From: Nonomuraea polychroma
GTDB lineage: Bacteria > Actinomycetota > Actinomycetes > Streptosporangiales > Streptosporangiaceae
Direction: 5' to 3'
Assembly: GCF_004011505.1 (NCBI RefSeq)
Contig: NZ_SAUN01000001.1
Location: 8,087,501 to 8,151,500 of the forward strand
DNA: 64,000 nucleotides
The notes under the pieces were generated by a model. It saw only the letters and a program-made list of their open reading frames with translations, was not told where the DNA came from and searched no databases. The position numbers were made by a program, and so were the translations under genes. The number at the start of each line of letters is the position of its first letter. Position 1 is the first letter of the stretch. Shown piece by piece: positions 24,004 to 31,901 of the stretch.

Positions 24004-25499
24004 CAATATGCTCCTTGCCCGCGGGCGACGGCCGACCAGGTTTTCCACAGGATCTGCAAGTCCAGCGTGAGGGACCAGTTCTCCACGTAACGCAGGTCGA
24101 GACGTACGGATTCCTCCCAAGATAGGTCAGATCTACCACTGACCTGCCACAGTCCGGTCAGCCCAGGGCGTACGAGCAGCCGTCTGCGCACGTCGTCACC
24201 GTACTGTGCCACTTCCTCCGGCAACGGCGGCCTGGGCCCCACCAGCGACATGTGGCCGAGCACGACATTGATGAGCTGAGGCAGCTCATCGAGCGAGTGG
24301 CGGCGCATCCGCGCGCCGAGCGGCGTGACCCTTGGATCGTTCCGGATCTTGAACAGCACCCCGTCACGGTCACTGACCAAAGTGATCCTCTGCTGCTCCG
24401 ACCCGCGCCTCATGGTGCGGAACTTCAAGATCGTGAACAGCCGGCCGTCCCTGCCCACCCGGGTCTGCCGGAACAACGCGGGTCCGGGGCTCGTCACGCG
24501 CACGGCCACCGCCAGCGCGGCCAGCACGGGTGCGAGCAGCGCCAGCAGCGCGACGGCGACCAGCCGGTCGAAGATGTTCTTGACCAGTTGCCTGGCCCCG
24601 GCCAGCTCAGGATGCTCCACGTGGAGAAGCGGCAGCCCGGCGACGGGCCTGATCATGGTGCGCGGCCCGGCCACGTCCATCAGCGCGGGCGCCACGACGA
24701 GCTCGGTGTGCGTGCGCTCCAGCCGCCAGGCCAGCCGCCGCAGCGCCTGACCGTCCATCTCGGGGCAGGCCAGCACGGCCACGGTGTCGGCGTCGCATTG
24801 CGCCACCGCGAGGGGCACGTCGCTGAGGTCGCCGACGATCGGAACCCCGGCCACCCGCTCCCCGAGCGCGGCCTCCACGAGCTCCGGCACACAGGCGGCC
24901 ACGACGTCCATGCCATGGTGACGTTCCTTGCGGAACAGCTCGACCAACTCGGCGATCGAGGCCGTGTGACCGGCCGCGACGACCTTGCGCATGCACGCCC
25001 CGGCCGCCCTGCGCCGGTGCAGCGAGCGGCGCAGCGCGTATCTGAGGACGAGCGTGAGCAGCGTGACGAGGGGCAGCGCGAGCACGACGTAGCCGCGGGC
25101 GACGTCGGTCTTGGTCAGGTAGGACCCGATGGCGGTGCCGGCGGTCAGCGCCACGCCGCACTGCAGGATCCTGCGGAACTCCTCGGAGCCGATGCCGATC
25201 ATGCGCGGCTCATAGGCCCGGTTCAGCGCCACCGCGCACGTCCACACCACCGGCAGCGCCAGGCTGACCAGCAGGTACGGCAGCGCGTACGGCGTCAGCT
25301 CGCCGAACCGCACCAAAAAGGCCACGGCGGACCCGATGCCGGCGCCGCACAGATCGGCCGCCACGGCACGCAGGCGGTAGGCACGGATCCAGGCAGCAGT
25401 GCGTGGCCCGACCTGCCACGAGACCACATGGCCGACGGGCATGAGTCCCACACCGCGCACACGCGCCTCCAAGATGACCTTCCATGAGCGGACAGTCAC
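24003..25499 (-). CDS. Polyprenyl-phosphate glycosyl-1-phosphate transferase (initiating sugar transferase)
   Basis: The product is 498 aa. It starts repeat-unit synthesis by moving a sugar-1-phosphate from a nucleotide sugar to polyprenyl phosphate. The N-terminal region has about four membrane spans (residues 45-155) and a Rossmann-like CoA-binding type domain (about 165-290, with KVVAAGHTASIAELVELF). A fifth span (LVAVALLALLAPVLAALAVAV) precedes the catalytic domain, with the signatures PGPALFRQTRVGRDGRLFTI, LKFRTMRR, RVTPLGARMRRHSLDELPQL, LVGPRPPLPEEV, RLLVRPGLTGLWQVSGRSDL and DLRYVENWSLTLDLQIL. It is the first gene of a seven-gene minus-strand run ending in the GT26 gene. Confidence 0.93.
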   Translation of the reverse strand: MTVRSWKVILEARVRGVGLMPVGHVVSWQVGPRTAAWIRAYRLRAVAADLCGAGIGSAVAFLVRFGELTPYALPYLLVSLALPVVWTCAVALNRAYEPRMIGIGSEEFRRILQCGVALTAGTAIGSYLTKTDVARGYVVLALPLVTLLTLVLRYALRRSLHRRRAAGACMRKVVAAGHTASIAELVELFRKERHHGMDVVAACVPELVEAALGERVAGVPIVGDLSDVPLAVAQCDADTVAVLACPEMDGQALRRLAWRLERTHTELVVAPALMDVAGPRTMIRPVAGLPLLHVEHPELAGARQLVKNIFDRLVAVALLALLAPVLAALAVAVRVTSPGPALFRQTRVGRDGRLFTILKFRTMRRGSEQQRITLVSDRDGVLFKIRNDPRVTPLGARMRRHSLDELPQLINVVLGHMSLVGPRPPLPEEVAQYGDDVRRRLLVRPGLTGLWQVSGRSDLSWEESVRLDLRYVENWSLTLDLQILWKTWSAVARGQGAY

Positions 25500-25551
25500 C
25501 GATGGTAGCGATGCGTCAAGCGGCCGACCGGCGAAAGAACGTATGCGGGGA

Positions 25552-26136
25552 TCAGCGTGGAGGGCCGGAAATGTGCAGATCAGCCCGGTGATACTCGTTT
25601 TGTGTGGCTTCCAGGCCGCGGGCCATCAGCGACTCCACGACGTCGGCGGCCCGGTCGACGAGGAAAGGCAGGTCCTTGCGTTCGGCGGTGGCGAAGTCCC
25701 TGAGCACGAAGCCGGCGGCGTCCATGCGGCCGGGCGGGCGCCCGATGCCGAACCGGACGCGGAGGTAGTCACGGGTGCCGAGGACCTTGGTGATCGACTT
25801 GAGGCCGTTGTGCCCGTTGTCGCCGCCGCCGAGCTTGGCACGCAGCGCGCCGTACGGCACGTCGAGCTCGTCGTGCACGACGATCAGCCGTTCCGGGCCG
25901 ATCTTGTAGAAGTCGGAGAGCGCTTTGACGGGCCCGCCGGACAGGTTCATGTACGTCAGCGGCTTGGCCAGGATGGCGGCTCGGGTCTCACACACCTCGG
26001 CCCGGCTCTTGTGCGCTTTGAACCGCCCGCCGGCCCTGGCGGCCAGCTCGTCGAGCACCATGAATCCGGCGTTGTGCCGGTTGCCGGCGTATTCGGGCCC
26101 CGGATTGCCCAGTCCGGCGATCAGCCAGCGCTCCAT
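25552..26136 (-). CDS. pth: Peptidyl-tRNA hydrolase
   Basis: The product is 194 aa. Pth recycles tRNA from prematurely released peptidyl-tRNA. Family motifs are WLIAGLGNPGPEYAGNRHNA with the catalytic His (about residue 21), FMVLDELA, KPLTYMNLSGGPV, LIVVHDELDVPYGALRAKLG with the catalytic Asp, GGGDNGHNGLKSI and RVRFGIGRP. ATG 26136 (MERWLIAGLG) is standard, though the frame runs open much further upstream through rplY in another phase. It follows rplY on the same strand, separated by 145 bases with two hairpins, so it may be transcribed partly on its own. Confidence 0.96.
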   Translation of the reverse strand: MERWLIAGLGNPGPEYAGNRHNAGFMVLDELAARAGGRFKAHKSRAEVCETRAAILAKPLTYMNLSGGPVKALSDFYKIGPERLIVVHDELDVPYGALRAKLGGGDNGHNGLKSITKVLGTRDYLRVRFGIGRPPGRMDAAGFVLRDFATAERKDLPFLVDRAADVVESLMARGLEATQNEYHRADLHISGPPR

Positions 26137-26160
26137 GCGCTCCCCTTCGGTCGCGAAAAC

Positions 26161-26185
26161 GGGGCGGCCGAATGCCGGCCGCCCC
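26161..26185. terminator. Strong GC hairpin upstream of pth
   Basis: GGGGCGGCCG at 26161-26170 pairs perfectly over 10 bases with CGGCCGCCCC at 26176-26185 around the loop AATGC. It lies 25 bases before the pth start codon on the transcribed strand. Without a T-run it may be a pause, an mRNA stabiliser or a weak terminator for the rplY transcript. Confidence 0.5.
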
Positions 26186-26201
26186 GCACGGGGTATGTGA
26201 T

Positions 26202-26278
26202 AAAAACCTGCGCGTCGGCCTGCCGCTCCACGCTCGTCGCTGGTTACGACCGTAGCGGCAGTCCGACTGGCAGGTTTT
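26202..26278 (-). terminator. Long-stem terminator after rplY
   Basis: On the minus strand AAAACCTGCC (just after the rplY stop) pairs with the distal GCAGGTTTTT. Internal arms also pair: CCGAC with GTCGG and AGCGGCAG with CTGCCGCT (26226 and 26254 regions). The stem ends in a run of five T residues on the minus strand, as expected of an intrinsic terminator. It ends rplY messages coming from glmU-prs-rplY. Confidence 0.75.
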
Positions 26279-26281
26279 CCA

Positions 26282-26908
26282 TTACTCGGCCGCGGCCTCG
26301 GCGGTCTCGCCCTCGGCGGCAGCCTCGGCGGCCGGGGCCTCGGCGGCCTCCTCGGCCTCCTCGGGAGCCTCGACCGGCTTGGCGATGATCTGGACGACGA
26401 CGGTCTCGGGGTCGGCGGCCAGCGTGGCGCCCTGCGGGAGCTGGAGCTGGGCGGTGGTGACGGCGGTGCCGACCTCCAGGCCCTCGACGTTGACCTCGAC
26501 GCCGGTCGGGATGTGCGTGGCCTCGGCCTCCACCGCGACCGCGACGAGCTGCAGGTCGAGCAGGCCGTCGGGGTGCACGTCGCCGACCGTGGTGACCGGG
26601 ATCTCGACGGTGACCTTCTCGCCACTCTTGACCAGGAGCAGGTCGACGTGCTCGACGAAGCCCTTGATCGGGTCGCGCTGCACGCCCTTGGGCAGGGCCA
26701 GCTCGTCCACGCCCTCACCCTTGAGGCGGATCAGCACGTTGGGCGTACGGAGCGCGAGCAGCACCTCGTGGCCGGGCAGGGTCAGGTGCTTGGGGTCGAT
26801 GCCGTGCCCGTAGAGAACGGCGGGCACCTTGTCGGCGCGGCGGATCTTGCGAGCGGCGCCCTTGCCGAACGCGGTGCGCGGTTCGGCGGCGATACGTACT
26901 TCAGACAC
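26282..26908 (-). CDS. rplY: 50S ribosomal protein L25/general stress protein Ctc
   Basis: The product is 208 aa, a long-form L25 (CTC type) that binds 5S rRNA. The N-terminal RNA-binding part has RIAAEPRTAFGKGAARKIRR, DKVPAVLYGHGIDPKHLTLP, and KGVQRDPIKGFVEHVDLLLV. The second beta domain contains VTVEIPVTTVGDVHPDG and VNVEGLEVGTAVTTAQLQLP. The C-terminal 30 residues are an Ala/Glu-rich acidic tail, common in actinobacteria. GTG 26908 has TAGGAGA upstream. The gene lies between prs and pth, its usual place. A terminator follows. Confidence 0.95.
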   Translation of the reverse strand: MSEVRIAAEPRTAFGKGAARKIRRADKVPAVLYGHGIDPKHLTLPGHEVLLALRTPNVLIRLKGEGVDELALPKGVQRDPIKGFVEHVDLLLVKSGEKVTVEIPVTTVGDVHPDGLLDLQLVAVAVEAEATHIPTGVEVNVEGLEVGTAVTTAQLQLPQGATLAADPETVVVQIIAKPVEAPEEAEEAAEAPAAEAAAEGETAEAAAE

Positions 26909-27009
26909 GACATCTCCTAGGGATGCATTGGGGATCGGTGCGGTGCGCGCTCACCCTCACCCGCCCTAGCGGAAGGCGTTACGAGCGCAACCGGTTCAGT
27001 CTATCGCTG

Positions 27010-27987
27010 TCAGGTGTCACCCTCGAACAAGCTCGTCACCGAGCCGTCGTTGAAGATCTCGGTGATGGCCCGCGCGATGAGCGGCGCGATGGACAGGACC
27101 GTCAGCTTGTCGAACCTGTTGGCCTGCGACAACGGCAGCGTGTTGGTGACGATGACCTCGGAGATCCTGGAGTTCTTCAGCCGGTCCACAGCCGGGTCGG
27201 AGAAGACCGCGTGGGTGGCGGCGGTGATCACGTTGGTGGCGCCCTGCTCGTAGAGGGCGTCGGCGGCCTTGCAGATGGTGCCCGCGGTGTCGATCATGTC
27301 GTCGATCACCACACAGGTACGCCCGCGTACGTCCCCGACCACCTCGTTGACCTTCACCTGGTTGGCCACGTCGAGGTCGCGGCGCTTGTGGATGAACGCC
27401 ATCGGCGTGCCGAGCGTGTCGGCCCAGCGCTCCGACAGGCGCACGCGACCGGTGTCGGGCGAGACGACGGTCGTGTTCTCCAGGTCGAGCTTGTTCTTCA
27501 GGTAGCTCTCCAGGACCGGCATGGCGAACAGGTGGTCCACCGGGCCGTCGAAGAAGCCTTGGATCTGGGAGGTGTGCAGGTCGATCGACATGAGCCGGTC
27601 GGCGCCCGCGGTCTTGAACATGTCGGCCATCAGCCGGGCCGTGATGGGCTCGCGGCCGCGGCCCTTCTTGTCCTGGCGGGCGTAGCCGAAGAACGGCATG
27701 ACCACGGTGATGCGCTTGGCGGAGGCCCGCTTCAGCGCGTCGACCATGATGAGCTGTTCCATGATCCATTTGTTGATGGGGCCGGTGTGACTCTGGATCA
27801 CGAAGGCGTCGCAGCCGCGCACCGACTCCATGAAGCGGACGTAGATCTCGCCGTTGGCGAAGTCGATCAGCTTGGTCGGGGTGAGGGAGACGCCGACGTG
27901 CCTGGCCACCTCCTCGGCAAGCTCCGGGTGGGCCCGCCCGGAGAAGAGCATGAGGTTCTTCTCCCCGGGCTGCTTAATGCTCGTCAC
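27010..27987 (-). CDS. prs: Ribose-phosphate pyrophosphokinase (PRPP synthase)
   Basis: The product is 325 aa. It makes PRPP from ribose 5-phosphate and ATP for nucleotide, His and Trp synthesis. Signatures are LMLFSGRAHPELAEEVARHV, DFANGEIYVRFMESVRG, FVIQSHTGPINKWIMEQL, VMPFFGYARQDKKGRGREPI, the divalent-ion site SIDLHTSQIQGFFDGPVDH, and the PRPP loop CVVIDDMIDTAGTI. The GTG at 27987 overlaps the glmU stop, so the two genes are coupled. A start further inside would remove the first strand. The glmU-prs-rplY-pth order is standard for the group. Confidence 0.97.
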   Translation of the reverse strand: MTSIKQPGEKNLMLFSGRAHPELAEEVARHVGVSLTPTKLIDFANGEIYVRFMESVRGCDAFVIQSHTGPINKWIMEQLIMVDALKRASAKRITVVMPFFGYARQDKKGRGREPITARLMADMFKTAGADRLMSIDLHTSQIQGFFDGPVDHLFAMPVLESYLKNKLDLENTTVVSPDTGRVRLSERWADTLGTPMAFIHKRRDLDVANQVKVNEVVGDVRGRTCVVIDDMIDTAGTICKAADALYEQGATNVITAATHAVFSDPAVDRLKNSRISEVIVTNTLPLSQANRFDKLTVLSIAPLIARAITEIFNDGSVTSLFEGDT

Positions 27988-29429
27988 TGTTCTTTCTCCT
28001 CTTTGCGCGCCAGCGCCCGCTCGGCGGCCGCGGCGGACTTCGTGCCCGCGCGCCTGCGCAAGACCCATTTCTCGATGTTGCGCTGCCGTGCCCGCGCCAC
28101 TCCCATCGCGCCCGGAGGCACCTCGTCCACGATCACCGAGCCCGCCGCCGTGTAGGCGCCGTCGTTGACGGTCACCGGAGCGACGAGCATGGTGTCGCAG
28201 CCGACGAACACGCCGTCGCCCACGGTGGTGTGGTGCTTGTTGACCCCGTCGTAGTTGACGAAGACGGTGGCTGCGCCGATGTTGGCGTCCTCGCCGATCG
28301 TGGCGTCGCCCGCGTAGGTCAGGTGCGGCACCTTGGAGCGGTCGCCGACCTTGGCGTTCTTCATCTCGACGAACGTGCCGGCCTTGGACTTGTGCCCGAG
28401 CACGGTGCCTGGCCGTAGATAGGCGTAGGGACCGACATTGGCCTCGGGGCCGATCTCGGCGTGGTCGCAGACGGCGTTGCGCACGACGGCCCGCTCGCCG
28501 ACGCGCGTGCTGGTGAGCGTGGTGGCGGGGCCGACCTCGGCGCCGGTCTCGATGACGGTGTCGCCGTGCAACTGCGTGCCGGGATGGATGACGACGTCGG
28601 GCGCGATCCGCACGCCCACGTCGATCCACGTGGCGGCCGGATCGATGATCGTGACGCCGGCCCGCATGTGGGCCTCCAGCAGGCGCTGGTTGAGGACCTT
28701 GCGGGCGGCGGCGAGCTGCACGCGGTCGTTGACGCCCTCGACCTCGACGTGGTCGCCGGCCACGCAGGCGCCGACCCGGTGACCGTCGCCGCGCAGGATG
28801 GCCAGGACGTCGGTGAGGTATTCCTCGCCCTGGGCGTTGTCGGTGGACACGCGCTTGACGGCGTCGGCGAGCAACTCTCCGTCGAAGGCGTAGATGCCGG
28901 AGTTCATCTCCTTGACGGCGCGCTGCTCCGCGGTGGCGTCCTTCTCCTCGACGATCTCCAGGACGGCGCCGTTCTCGTCGCGGATGATCCGCCCGTAGCC
29001 GGTCGGATCGGGCACTTCGGCGGTCAGCACGGTGACCGCGTTGCCGTCGGCGGCATGACGTTCGAGCAACGCGGCGAGGGTCTCGGTGCGCAGGAGCGGC
29101 ACGTCGCCGTACGTGACCAGCACGGTGCCGGAGATCGTGCCGACCTCTTCGAGCACGGTGCGGACCGCGTGGCCGGTGCCGCGCTGCTCCCGCTGCACGA
29201 CGGCGCGCGCGTCCGGGCTGGTGGCGGCCAGATGTCCGCCGACCTGCTCGAGCGCGTGGCCTATGACGACGATGAGCCGCTCGGGCTGCAGGTCGCGGGC
29301 GGCGGCGAGCATGTGGTCCACCAGAGCGCGGCCGCACAGCTCGTGCAGGACTTTCGGGGTCTGGCTCTTCATCCGGGTGCCCTCGCCCGCGGCGAGGACG
29401 ACGACGGCTGCCGGGCGCGGCACACTCAC
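27984..29429 (-). CDS. glmU: Bifunctional GlmU (GlcN-1-P acetyltransferase / GlcNAc-1-P uridyltransferase)
   Basis: The product is 481 aa. It makes UDP-GlcNAc for peptidoglycan and other glycans. The N-terminal pyrophosphorylase domain has VVVLAAGEGTRMKSQTPKVL, VQREQRGTGHAV, TYGDVPLLR and KEMNSGIYAFDG. The C-terminal left-handed beta-helix starts about residue 255 and has hexapeptide repeats, with RPGTVLGHKSKAGTFVEMKN, SKVPHLTYAGDATIGEDANI and GAATVFVNYDGVNKHHT. GTG 29429 has GGAG ten bases upstream. It overlaps prs and lies just downstream of tRNA-Gln on the same strand. The C-terminal basic tail after the helix is an actinobacterial addition. Confidence 0.97.
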   Translation of the reverse strand: MSVPRPAAVVVLAAGEGTRMKSQTPKVLHELCGRALVDHMLAAARDLQPERLIVVIGHALEQVGGHLAATSPDARAVVQREQRGTGHAVRTVLEEVGTISGTVLVTYGDVPLLRTETLAALLERHAADGNAVTVLTAEVPDPTGYGRIIRDENGAVLEIVEEKDATAEQRAVKEMNSGIYAFDGELLADAVKRVSTDNAQGEEYLTDVLAILRGDGHRVGACVAGDHVEVEGVNDRVQLAAARKVLNQRLLEAHMRAGVTIIDPAATWIDVGVRIAPDVVIHPGTQLHGDTVIETGAEVGPATTLTSTRVGERAVVRNAVCDHAEIGPEANVGPYAYLRPGTVLGHKSKAGTFVEMKNAKVGDRSKVPHLTYAGDATIGEDANIGAATVFVNYDGVNKHHTTVGDGVFVGCDTMLVAPVTVNDGAYTAAGSVIVDEVPPGAMGVARARQRNIEKWVLRRRAGTKSAAAAERALARKEEKEQ

Positions 29430-29553
29430 GGACTGAGGCTCCCTGTGACTGGACGGATCAGGGCATTTGGTGCGGCTACCGCACCGCTACCCTCCCGACA
29501 CCGTGAGGATACCTGGCCGCACCCGAAACATTCTCGCAGGGACAACCTCAAAG

Positions 29554-29625
29554 CTCCCGGAAGAGGACTCGAACCCCTACAAAGTGGACCAAAACCACTT
29601 GTCCTGCCGATTAGACGATCCGGGA
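29554..29625 (-). tRNA. tRNA-Gln (anticodon TTG)
   Basis: The minus strand folds as a full cloverleaf of 72 bases. The acceptor TCCCGGA pairs with TCCGGGA at all seven positions; discriminator G; no encoded CCA. The anticodon stem AGTGG/CCACT encloses the loop TTTTGGT, with anticodon TTG at 29592-29590, reading CAA. The T stem AGGGG/CCTCT holds TTCGAGT, and the D arm has AATCGGCA. A tRNA-Gln upstream of glmU is usual in this group. Confidence 0.95.
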
Positions 29626-29831
29626 CAGATCGGACAGGTGATGTCCGACACCCCCCTACGATACCGAGCCCGGACCCCGGCGCGCGCCCGTAATTACCGC
29701 CACGCCGGAACTCCGCAGGTGGCAGCGGGCACTCCCCATAACAGGCGGACCTTAAAGGGGCAAGCCATGAACCCCACTCACCTTGTTCAGGGAACCGTCA
29801 CATTCGTCACATCGCTTCTTAGGTCTTCCTT

Positions 29832-29849
29832 ACTTACGATGGCGTAGGT
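29832..29849. promoter_or_regulatory. Possible operator upstream of the desaturase gene
   Basis: ACTTACG (29832-29838) and CGTAGGT (29843-29849) form an inverted repeat with one mismatch, spaced four bases; TGCGTAG follows at 29856-29862 as an extra half-site. It lies about 55 bases before the desaturase start, at a likely promoter. The TetR gene after the desaturase is the natural candidate to bind it. This is inference from position and symmetry only. Confidence 0.4.
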
Positions 29850-29902
29850 TACGGTTGCGTAGACTGGACATTCATCCTCATACATGTCGTTGGAGGTCGC
29901 CC

Positions 29903-30841
29903 ATGACCGTTACCGCCGAGCGATCCGCACCCACCCCGAAGCCCGACTTCGAACCCGAGCCGAAATCCCGCGCAGAACTGATCATCTTCGGTCTGGTCGT
30001 CGGACTGCCACTGATCGCGATCGCCGCCGCCGTGCCGCTCGCGTGGGGATGGGGGCTCGGCTGGACGGACATCGCGATCGCGTTCGTCTTCTACATGGTC
30101 TCCGGCCTCGGCGTCACCGTGGGCCTGCACCGCTACTTCACGCACGGCTCGTTCAAGGCCAAGCGGCCGCTGAAGATCGCGCTGGGCATCGCCGGCAGCC
30201 TGTCGCTGGAGATGTCCGTGCTCGACTGGGTGGCCACCCACCGCAAGCACCACAAGTTCTCCGACAAGGAGGGCGACCCGCACTCGCCGTGGCGCTTCGG
30301 CCCTGGTTTCAAGAACATGGCCAAGGGCCTGCTCTATGCCCACATGGGCTGGCTGTTCGAGAGCGAGCGTACCAACAGGGAGAAGTACGCGCCCGACCTG
30401 TGCAAGGACTCGGACGTCCAGAAGCTGCACAAGTGGTTCGGCCCGATCGCGGTCGCCTCGATGGTGCTGCCCGGCGTGCTGGGCGGGCTCATCACCTGGT
30501 CCTGGCAGGGCGCGCTGACCGCGCTGTTCTGGGGCACCCTCGTCCGCATCGGCCTGCTGCACCACGTGACCTGGTCGATCAACTCCATCTGCCACGTCTT
30601 CGGCGAGGAGGACTTCCAGGTGCGCGACAAGTCCCGCAACGTGTGGTGGCTGGCCATCCCGTCCTTCGGCGAGTCGTGGCACAACCTGCACCACTCCGAC
30701 CCGACCTGCGCCCGGCACGGCGCGCTCAAGGGCCAGATCGACCTGAGCGCCGGCCTCATCCGGATCTTCGAGAAGCTGGGCTGGGCGTACGACGTCCGCT
30801 GGCCGACGCCGGAGCGCCTGGCGGCGAAGCGCGTTGCTTGA
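29903..30841 (+). CDS. Membrane fatty acyl-CoA (delta-9 type) desaturase
   Basis: The product is 312 aa. It introduces a double bond in long-chain acyl-CoA using a di-iron centre in the membrane. The three histidine boxes are HRYFTH (HX4H, about residue 74), HRKHHKFSDKEGDPH (HXXHH, about 113) and HNLHHSDP (HXXHH, about 255). At least four hydrophobic spans are present, including LIIFGLVVGLPLIAIAAAV. ATG 29903 has GGAGG six bases upstream. It has no fused cytochrome b5 or ferredoxin reductase, so it needs a separate electron donor. The TetR regulator begins 43 bases after its stop, suggesting a two-gene unit controlling membrane unsaturation. Confidence 0.94.
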   Translation: MTVTAERSAPTPKPDFEPEPKSRAELIIFGLVVGLPLIAIAAAVPLAWGWGLGWTDIAIAFVFYMVSGLGVTVGLHRYFTHGSFKAKRPLKIALGIAGSLSLEMSVLDWVATHRKHHKFSDKEGDPHSPWRFGPGFKNMAKGLLYAHMGWLFESERTNREKYAPDLCKDSDVQKLHKWFGPIAVASMVLPGVLGGLITWSWQGALTALFWGTLVRIGLLHHVTWSINSICHVFGEEDFQVRDKSRNVWWLAIPSFGESWHNLHHSDPTCARHGALKGQIDLSAGLIRIFEKLGWAYDVRWPTPERLAAKRVA

Positions 30842-30884
30842 CGACAATAGCTCGATGAGCGGTCATGGATCCGTGGCCGTCATT

Positions 30885-31793
30885 ATGGAGACCGTGACCC
30901 AAGAACCCCGATCTCGCAGGCGTATGTCCGGGAGCGAGCGACGAGAGCAACTGATTCGCATCAGCCGAACGCTCTTCGCGGAGAAGGGGTTCGATGGGAC
31001 CTCTATCGAGGAAATCGCAGCTACCGCACAGGTGTCGAAGCCCGTGGTATATGAGCATTTCGGTGGCAAAGAGGGCGTCTACGCGGTCGTCGTCGACCGC
31101 GAGATGCAAAAGCTCCTCACGATGATCACTGATGCCCTCGCGGCGTCCCATTCCCTCATCAAACTGGAGCGCGCCGCGCTGGCGCTGCTGCAGTACATCG
31201 AGGAGAGCAGCGAGGGCTTCCGCATCCTGGTGCGCGACTCGCACGCCGCCTCGGGCACCGGCACCTTCGCGAGCCTGATCAGTGAGATCGCCAGCCAGGT
31301 CGAGGACGTCCTGGCTGACGAGTTCGCCTCCCGGGGCTACGACCCCAAGCTCGCCCCGATGTACGCGCAGATGCTGGTGGGCATGGTGGCCCTCACCGGC
31401 CAGTGGTGGCTGGACGTCCGCAAGCCGGGCCGCGAGGAGGTGGCCGCCCACCTCGTCAACCTGGCATGGAACGGCCTGACCGGGCTCAACGCCAACCCCA
31501 CGATCACCGCGATCAGCCGCGAGCACTCCGCCGCGCCCCCCAAACCGCGCCCAACCGAAAGGGAACTGCGCGAGCTGGAGAAGGTCCGCGAGAAGGAGGC
31601 GAAGGAGGCGGAGAAGATCCGCCAGCGCGAGCTGAAGGAGGCCGAGAAGGTTCGGGTGCGCGAGCTGAAAGAGCGCGAGCGGCTGCTGAAGGAAGCCGAG
31701 AAGGCCCGTGAGCGTGAGGAGAAGATCCGCCAGCGGGAGGCCAGGCTGGCGGAGCGGGCAGCGCGCCTTGAACAGGTGGATCAGCCCGAGTGA
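30885..31793 (+). CDS. TetR-family regulator with a long charged coiled-coil tail
   Basis: The product is about 302 aa from ATG 30885 (earlier in-frame starts exist to 30834, and GTG 30894 is possible). The N-terminal DNA-binding domain is clear: RREQLIRISRTLFAEKGFDG, TSIEEIAATAQVSKPVVYEH with FGGKEGVYAVVVDREM, the TetR helix-turn-helix. A ligand/dimer domain follows (about residues 70-210). The last 80 or so residues are almost purely Glu/Lys/Arg/Ala heptads (LRELEKVREKEAKEAEKIRQ and onwards), predicted to be a long helix or coiled coil, not part of the usual 190-220 aa family. It sits directly after the desaturase gene and probably regulates lipid desaturation. The tail could mediate oligomerisation or protein contacts. 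Confidence 0.88.
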   Translation: METVTQEPRSRRRMSGSERREQLIRISRTLFAEKGFDGTSIEEIAATAQVSKPVVYEHFGGKEGVYAVVVDREMQKLLTMITDALAASHSLIKLERAALALLQYIEESSEGFRILVRDSHAASGTGTFASLISEIASQVEDVLADEFASRGYDPKLAPMYAQMLVGMVALTGQWWLDVRKPGREEVAAHLVNLAWNGLTGLNANPTITAISREHSAAPPKPRPTERELRELEKVREKEAKEAEKIRQRELKEAEKVRVRELKERERLLKEAEKAREREEKIRQREARLAERAARLEQVDQPE

Positions 31794-31901
31794 AATCTTG
31801 AACGTACGTGACGAAGACGGCCGGACGGGAATGACCGACTGGATCGCGCCGTTGCTACTCCGTTAACGTTCTGTTCAACCAATAAGGGCAATATAGGTCA
31901 T

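Noticed and set aside
27984..29337. Fusion of prs with the upstream frame through glmU
   Set aside because: The extension is the shadow phase of glmU; the GTGA overlap at 27984-27987 defines the prs start.
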